Shown here: positions 5,921-7,593 of the stretch, one piece after another
Position numbering within the stretch: position 1 is the stretch's first letter
Layout of the letters: the number at the start of each line of letters is the position of its first letter
NCBI GenBank assembly: GCA_014379705.1
Contig: JACMLI010000270.1
Location: forward strand, 1 to 7,593
DNA from: Gemmatimonadaceae bacterium
Lineage (GTDB): Bacteria > Gemmatimonadota > Gemmatimonadetes > Gemmatimonadales > Gemmatimonadaceae
DNA length: 7,593 bases
Reading direction: 5' to 3'
Notes under the pieces: model-generated
Database searches by the model: none
Told to the model about the DNA's origin: nothing
The model's input: only the letters and a program-made list of their open reading frames with translations
Position numbers and translations under genes: made by a program

Positions 5921-6904
5921 TCATGCTTCCGCCGGCTCCGCCGCATACCGCGCGATCAGCAGGCCACCCACAATGAGCGCGGCGCCGGTCACTTGTGGAA
6001 CGGTGGGTCGTTCGCGCAGCAGTCCCCAGGCCACCAGCATCGCGATGATCGGCTGGAGGTTCGAGTACATCGAGGTCCGCGTGGGACCGAGGACCCGCAG
6101 GCCGCGATAGTAAAAGAGGTACGCCACCACCATCGCGATGAAGCAGGCGTAGAAGAGCGAGAGCCACACGCGCCCGGGGAGCGCTGACCACGTCACGGCC
6201 CCAAGTGCAGGGATGCCGACCAGCAGGGCGACGACGGCGCCACCGAGCATCGTGTAGCCGCCGAGGTACCAGGGTTCGATGTGGTCCGAGTAGCGCTTGA
6301 GCGCGACGGCGTACAGCGACCAACTGAATGCTGCAGCGAGGAGAAAGGCCACGCCGGCAGGAGTGTCGCTGCGCCCCTGGCCGCCGACCGCACTGATCGC
6401 CACCGTCGAGCACCCGACGAGTTGCATCAGGACGCCGGTCCATTGCCGGGGCGTGAGGTACTCTGTCTTTCGAAGGCGGCCAAGGATCGCGATGAAGGCG
6501 GGCGTGGCAGCGATAAGCAGCGCAGCCGTTGCCACGCGCGCCCGCACGAGTCCCTCGATGAAGAAGTACTGGTACACGCCGTTGCCGAGCATCCCGAGCA
6601 GGATCAGCGCCCGGATCTCCTGGCGTTCGGGTTGACGCATGCGAAGTCCACGGGCGATCGCGAGTTGCGTGAGCGCCGAGCCGGGGATGCGCAGCCCGTT
6701 GATCGCCAGCACGCCCATGAACCCGGCGGTGTACTTCAGCACGCTGAAGTTGAGCCCCCACATGACCGCCATCAGCAGGAGCAGGAAATCGGTGTGCCAG
6801 GGGACTTCTGCCTTGCGCCCGGAGGTCCCCGCGGCAAGCGCTTGGTCGGGGAGGGCCGGGGCAGACGGTGGCATGCCGAAAAGTAGGGCATCTCCGGGGC
6901 GCAT
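5921..6904 (-). CDS. EamA-family (DMT superfamily) transporter
   Basis: A 327-residue inner-membrane protein with about ten hydrophobic segments (about 39-58, 63-83, 97-117, 122-142, 154-173, 183-202, 212-232, 246-266, 274-294, 302-320). They form two homologous EamA repeats of five helices. Typical features are LLMAVMWGLNFSVLKY (43-58) opening repeat 1, ALLIAATPAFIAILGRL (128-144) closing its fourth helix, and the matching NLQPIIAMLVAWGLLRERPT (282-301) with ITG-like helix 10 in repeat 2. EamA proteins export or exchange small metabolites such as amino acids and cysteine-pathway products; the substrate cannot be read from sequence. I chose the ATG at 6904 because GAGGAG lies 12 nt upstream (6922-6917). 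An ATG at 6874 (codon 11) is possible. The first ~38 residues are a variable hydrophilic tail. The gene is divergent from the 6955 gene with 50 nt between starts. Confidence 0.88.
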   Translation of the reverse strand: MRPGDALLFGMPPSAPALPDQALAAGTSGRKAEVPWHTDFLLLLMAVMWGLNFSVLKYTAGFMGVLAINGLRIPGSALTQLAIARGLRMRQPERQEIRALILLGMLGNGVYQYFFIEGLVRARVATAALLIAATPAFIAILGRLRKTEYLTPRQWTGVLMQLVGCSTVAISAVGGQGRSDTPAGVAFLLAAAFSWSLYAVALKRYSDHIEPWYLGGYTMLGGAVVALLVGIPALGAVTWSALPGRVWLSLFYACFIAMVVAYLFYYRGLRVLGPTRTSMYSNLQPIIAMLVAWGLLRERPTVPQVTGAALIVGGLLIARYAAEPAEA

Positions 6905-6942
6905 TGCACCGCACCACTCCTCGCGGCGAGCGATCGCGGCCT

Positions 6943-6948
6943 TAGCTT
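6943..6948 (+). promoter_or_regulatory. possible -10-like TAGCTT box, near-leaderless start
   Basis: TAGCTT lies 6 nt before the ATG at 6955 and no Shine-Dalgarno is present between them. A TAnnnT element this close to a start codon is the arrangement seen for leaderless transcripts in several bacterial phyla. The string CTTAGCTTCCCC resembles CTAACTTCTCCC upstream of lgt. No -35 box is evident. Suggestive only. The same 50-nt divergent region must also contain the EamA promoter, for which I see no clear match. Confidence 0.28.
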
Positions 6949-6954
6949 CCCCGC

Positions 6955-7380
6955 ATGATCGTCTCGTTTGCCATGTTCGCCGATGCTGCGAACATCTCCC
7001 AGGAAGGAAAGCTGAACATCCTCGGCGTGTTCGACGCCGTGCAGGTGGGTGCCATGCCCGCGGTGCACCCGCGCGCGCACCTGGTCGTGCGCTTCAAGGG
7101 CACCCCGATGGACGTCGGGATCCACAAGGTGGCGCTCCGGTGGATCAACCCGGCGGGCGTGGAACTGTGGTCATCCGACGGGCAGGTGGAGCTCACGACC
7201 CCGCCGCCGGGCGTCACCGAGGTCGACATCCCGCTCATCGCCACGATCGACCTGCCCCTCGACGTGCAGGGGTCCTACGCGATGATGGTGTTCGTGAATG
7301 ACGAGCCCCGCGGGGAGGTGCCGCTTCATGTGCGGACGGCGGCACCATTCGTCGCCCCGGCGGGCGGGCTCGTCTCGTGA
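6955..7380 (+). CDS. uncharacterised conserved protein, resembling the DUF6941 family
   Basis: A 141-residue protein beginning MIVSFAMFADAANISQEGKL. The pattern of a short strand, an ADAAN turn, an S/T-x-E-G-K-L-N-I-L-G-V-F-D motif (15-27), a HP-x-x-x-L-V-V-R-F strand (38-48) and a C-terminal VPLHVR strand (122-127) matches, from memory, a widespread family of function-unknown proteins (DUF6941-like). The chain is almost entirely predicted beta strand: VALRWINPAG, VELWSSDGQVEL, TEVDIPLIATIDLPL, YAMMVFVNDEP. This suggests a small beta sandwich. There is no signal peptide, membrane helix, cysteine or catalytic motif, so it is likely cytoplasmic and not obviously an enzyme. Both flanking genes are on the other strand, so it stands alone. 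The ATG at 6955 begins the conserved strand, with a near-leaderless arrangement. Coding status is secure; family name is moderate. Confidence 0.82.
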   Translation: MIVSFAMFADAANISQEGKLNILGVFDAVQVGAMPAVHPRAHLVVRFKGTPMDVGIHKVALRWINPAGVELWSSDGQVELTTPPPGVTEVDIPLIATIDLPLDVQGSYAMMVFVNDEPRGEVPLHVRTAAPFVAPAGGLVS

Positions 7381-7399
7381 CCTGAATAGCGGTAGCACG

Positions 7400-7422
7400 G
7401 GAAGCATGTGAAGCGTGCTTCC
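7400..7422. terminator. weak hairpin in the convergent gap after the 6955 gene
   Basis: GGAAGCA (7400-7406) pairs perfectly with TGCTTCC (7416-7422) around a 9-nt loop. It lies 20 nt after the stop of the plus-strand gene and 26 nt beyond the stop of the partial minus-strand gene. Downstream sequence (ACAGTTCGGTTTCG) has only short T runs and there is no U tract on either strand. It may be a bidirectional but Rho-assisted or weak terminator, or chance. The rest of the 68-nt gap shows nothing else. Confidence 0.35.
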
Positions 7423-7448
7423 ACAGTTCGGTTTCGCCTGCCTCTTGC

Positions 7449-7592
7449 TCAGTTCCCCGCCAGCCCCGGAATCCCATCCCGCCCGCGCGCCAGGCGCACA
7501 CTCCGCTCGATCGCCACCTCGAGCGCCTGCACCGCCAGCGTCGCGACCGCCACCCACGACGCTGTGGGTCCCGGCCCCTCGGGCCCGAGGGC
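7449..7592 (-). CDS. C-terminal 47 codons of an unidentified gene (5' end outside window)
   Basis: On the minus strand a frame is open from the right edge to a TGA at 7451-7449. It has no start codon context because the gene begins beyond the window. The evidence for coding is codon use: about 43 of 47 sense codons end in G or C, while the two competing minus frames lack this bias. The tail includes TASWVAVATLAVQALEVAIE, then RSVRLARGRDGIPGLAGN and the stop, so an Ala/Val-rich, probably helical segment is followed by a short basic, Gly-containing end. I do not recognise the product. The stop position relative to the 6955 gene gives a sensible 68-nt convergent gap with a hairpin, which supports the reading. 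Confidence 0.6.
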   Translation of the reverse strand, partial: ALGPEGPGPTASWVAVATLAVQALEVAIERSVRLARGRDGIPGLAGN

Positions 7593-7593
7593 A

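Noticed and set aside
5815..5946. N-terminal extension of the HAD frame
   Set aside because: It would translate the octamer repeat and the end of the EamA gene; HAD motif I must be near the N-terminus, as it is with the ATG at 5814.
5035..5976. Plus-strand open frame (313 codons) across HAD and the inverted repeat
   Set aside because: Antisense to a HAD gene with intact motifs; it reads through the repeat and into the EamA gene end.
7171..7557. Minus-strand open frame (128 codons) over the 6955 gene end
   Set aside because: Gly/Arg/Ala-rich shadow; the neighbouring minus frame ending at 7449 has the coding-type third-position bias instead.

Overview
The window is high-GC bacterial chromosome, densely packed with housekeeping and transport genes. 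Most third codon positions are G or C, and long empty reading frames lie antisense to the real genes. Gene order, the cytochrome c/FTR1 fusion and the scarcity of Shine-Dalgarno sites fit a Gemmatimonadota-like genome. That assignment is inference from general style, not from a marker gene.

Layout. Positions 1-240 (+) hold the 3' end of tsaD (tRNA t6A synthesis). After 43 nt comes lgt (284-1120, +), a prolipoprotein diacylglyceryl transferase with variant active-site motifs. It converges, across 32 nt, on a block of six minus-strand genes reading leftward from about 6904. These are an EamA-family transporter (6904-5921), a HAD phosphatase (5814-5122), a CYTH/CyaB-type protein (5129-4536), an unrecognised 238-residue protein with a possible PH/GRAM-like N-terminus and helical C-terminus (4546-3830), acpS (3833-3450), and a 745-residue secreted di-heme cytochrome c fused to an FTR1 iron permease (3390-1153). 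Divergent from the EamA gene is a 141-residue protein of uncharacterised type (6955-7380, +). The right edge carries the C-terminal 47 codons of an unidentified minus-strand gene (7449-7592).

How the genes relate. HAD, CYTH, the unknown protein and acpS overlap by 8, 11 and 4 nt, so they almost certainly form one translationally coupled unit. AcpS activates acyl carrier protein. The CYTH and HAD proteins act on phosphorylated small molecules; their exact substrates cannot be read here. The iron permease starts 59 nt after acpS and may have its own promoter. It carries both the redox module (two CxxCH hemes) and the permease (two REGxE motifs) in one chain.

The most unusual non-coding structure is an inverted pair of tandem-octamer arrays (5817-5850 and 5882-5915). 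It fills almost the whole EamA-HAD gap and ends 2 nt before the HAD start codon. I found no CRISPR array, RNA gene, insertion sequence or phage gene, and nothing that amounts to a clearly new multi-gene system.
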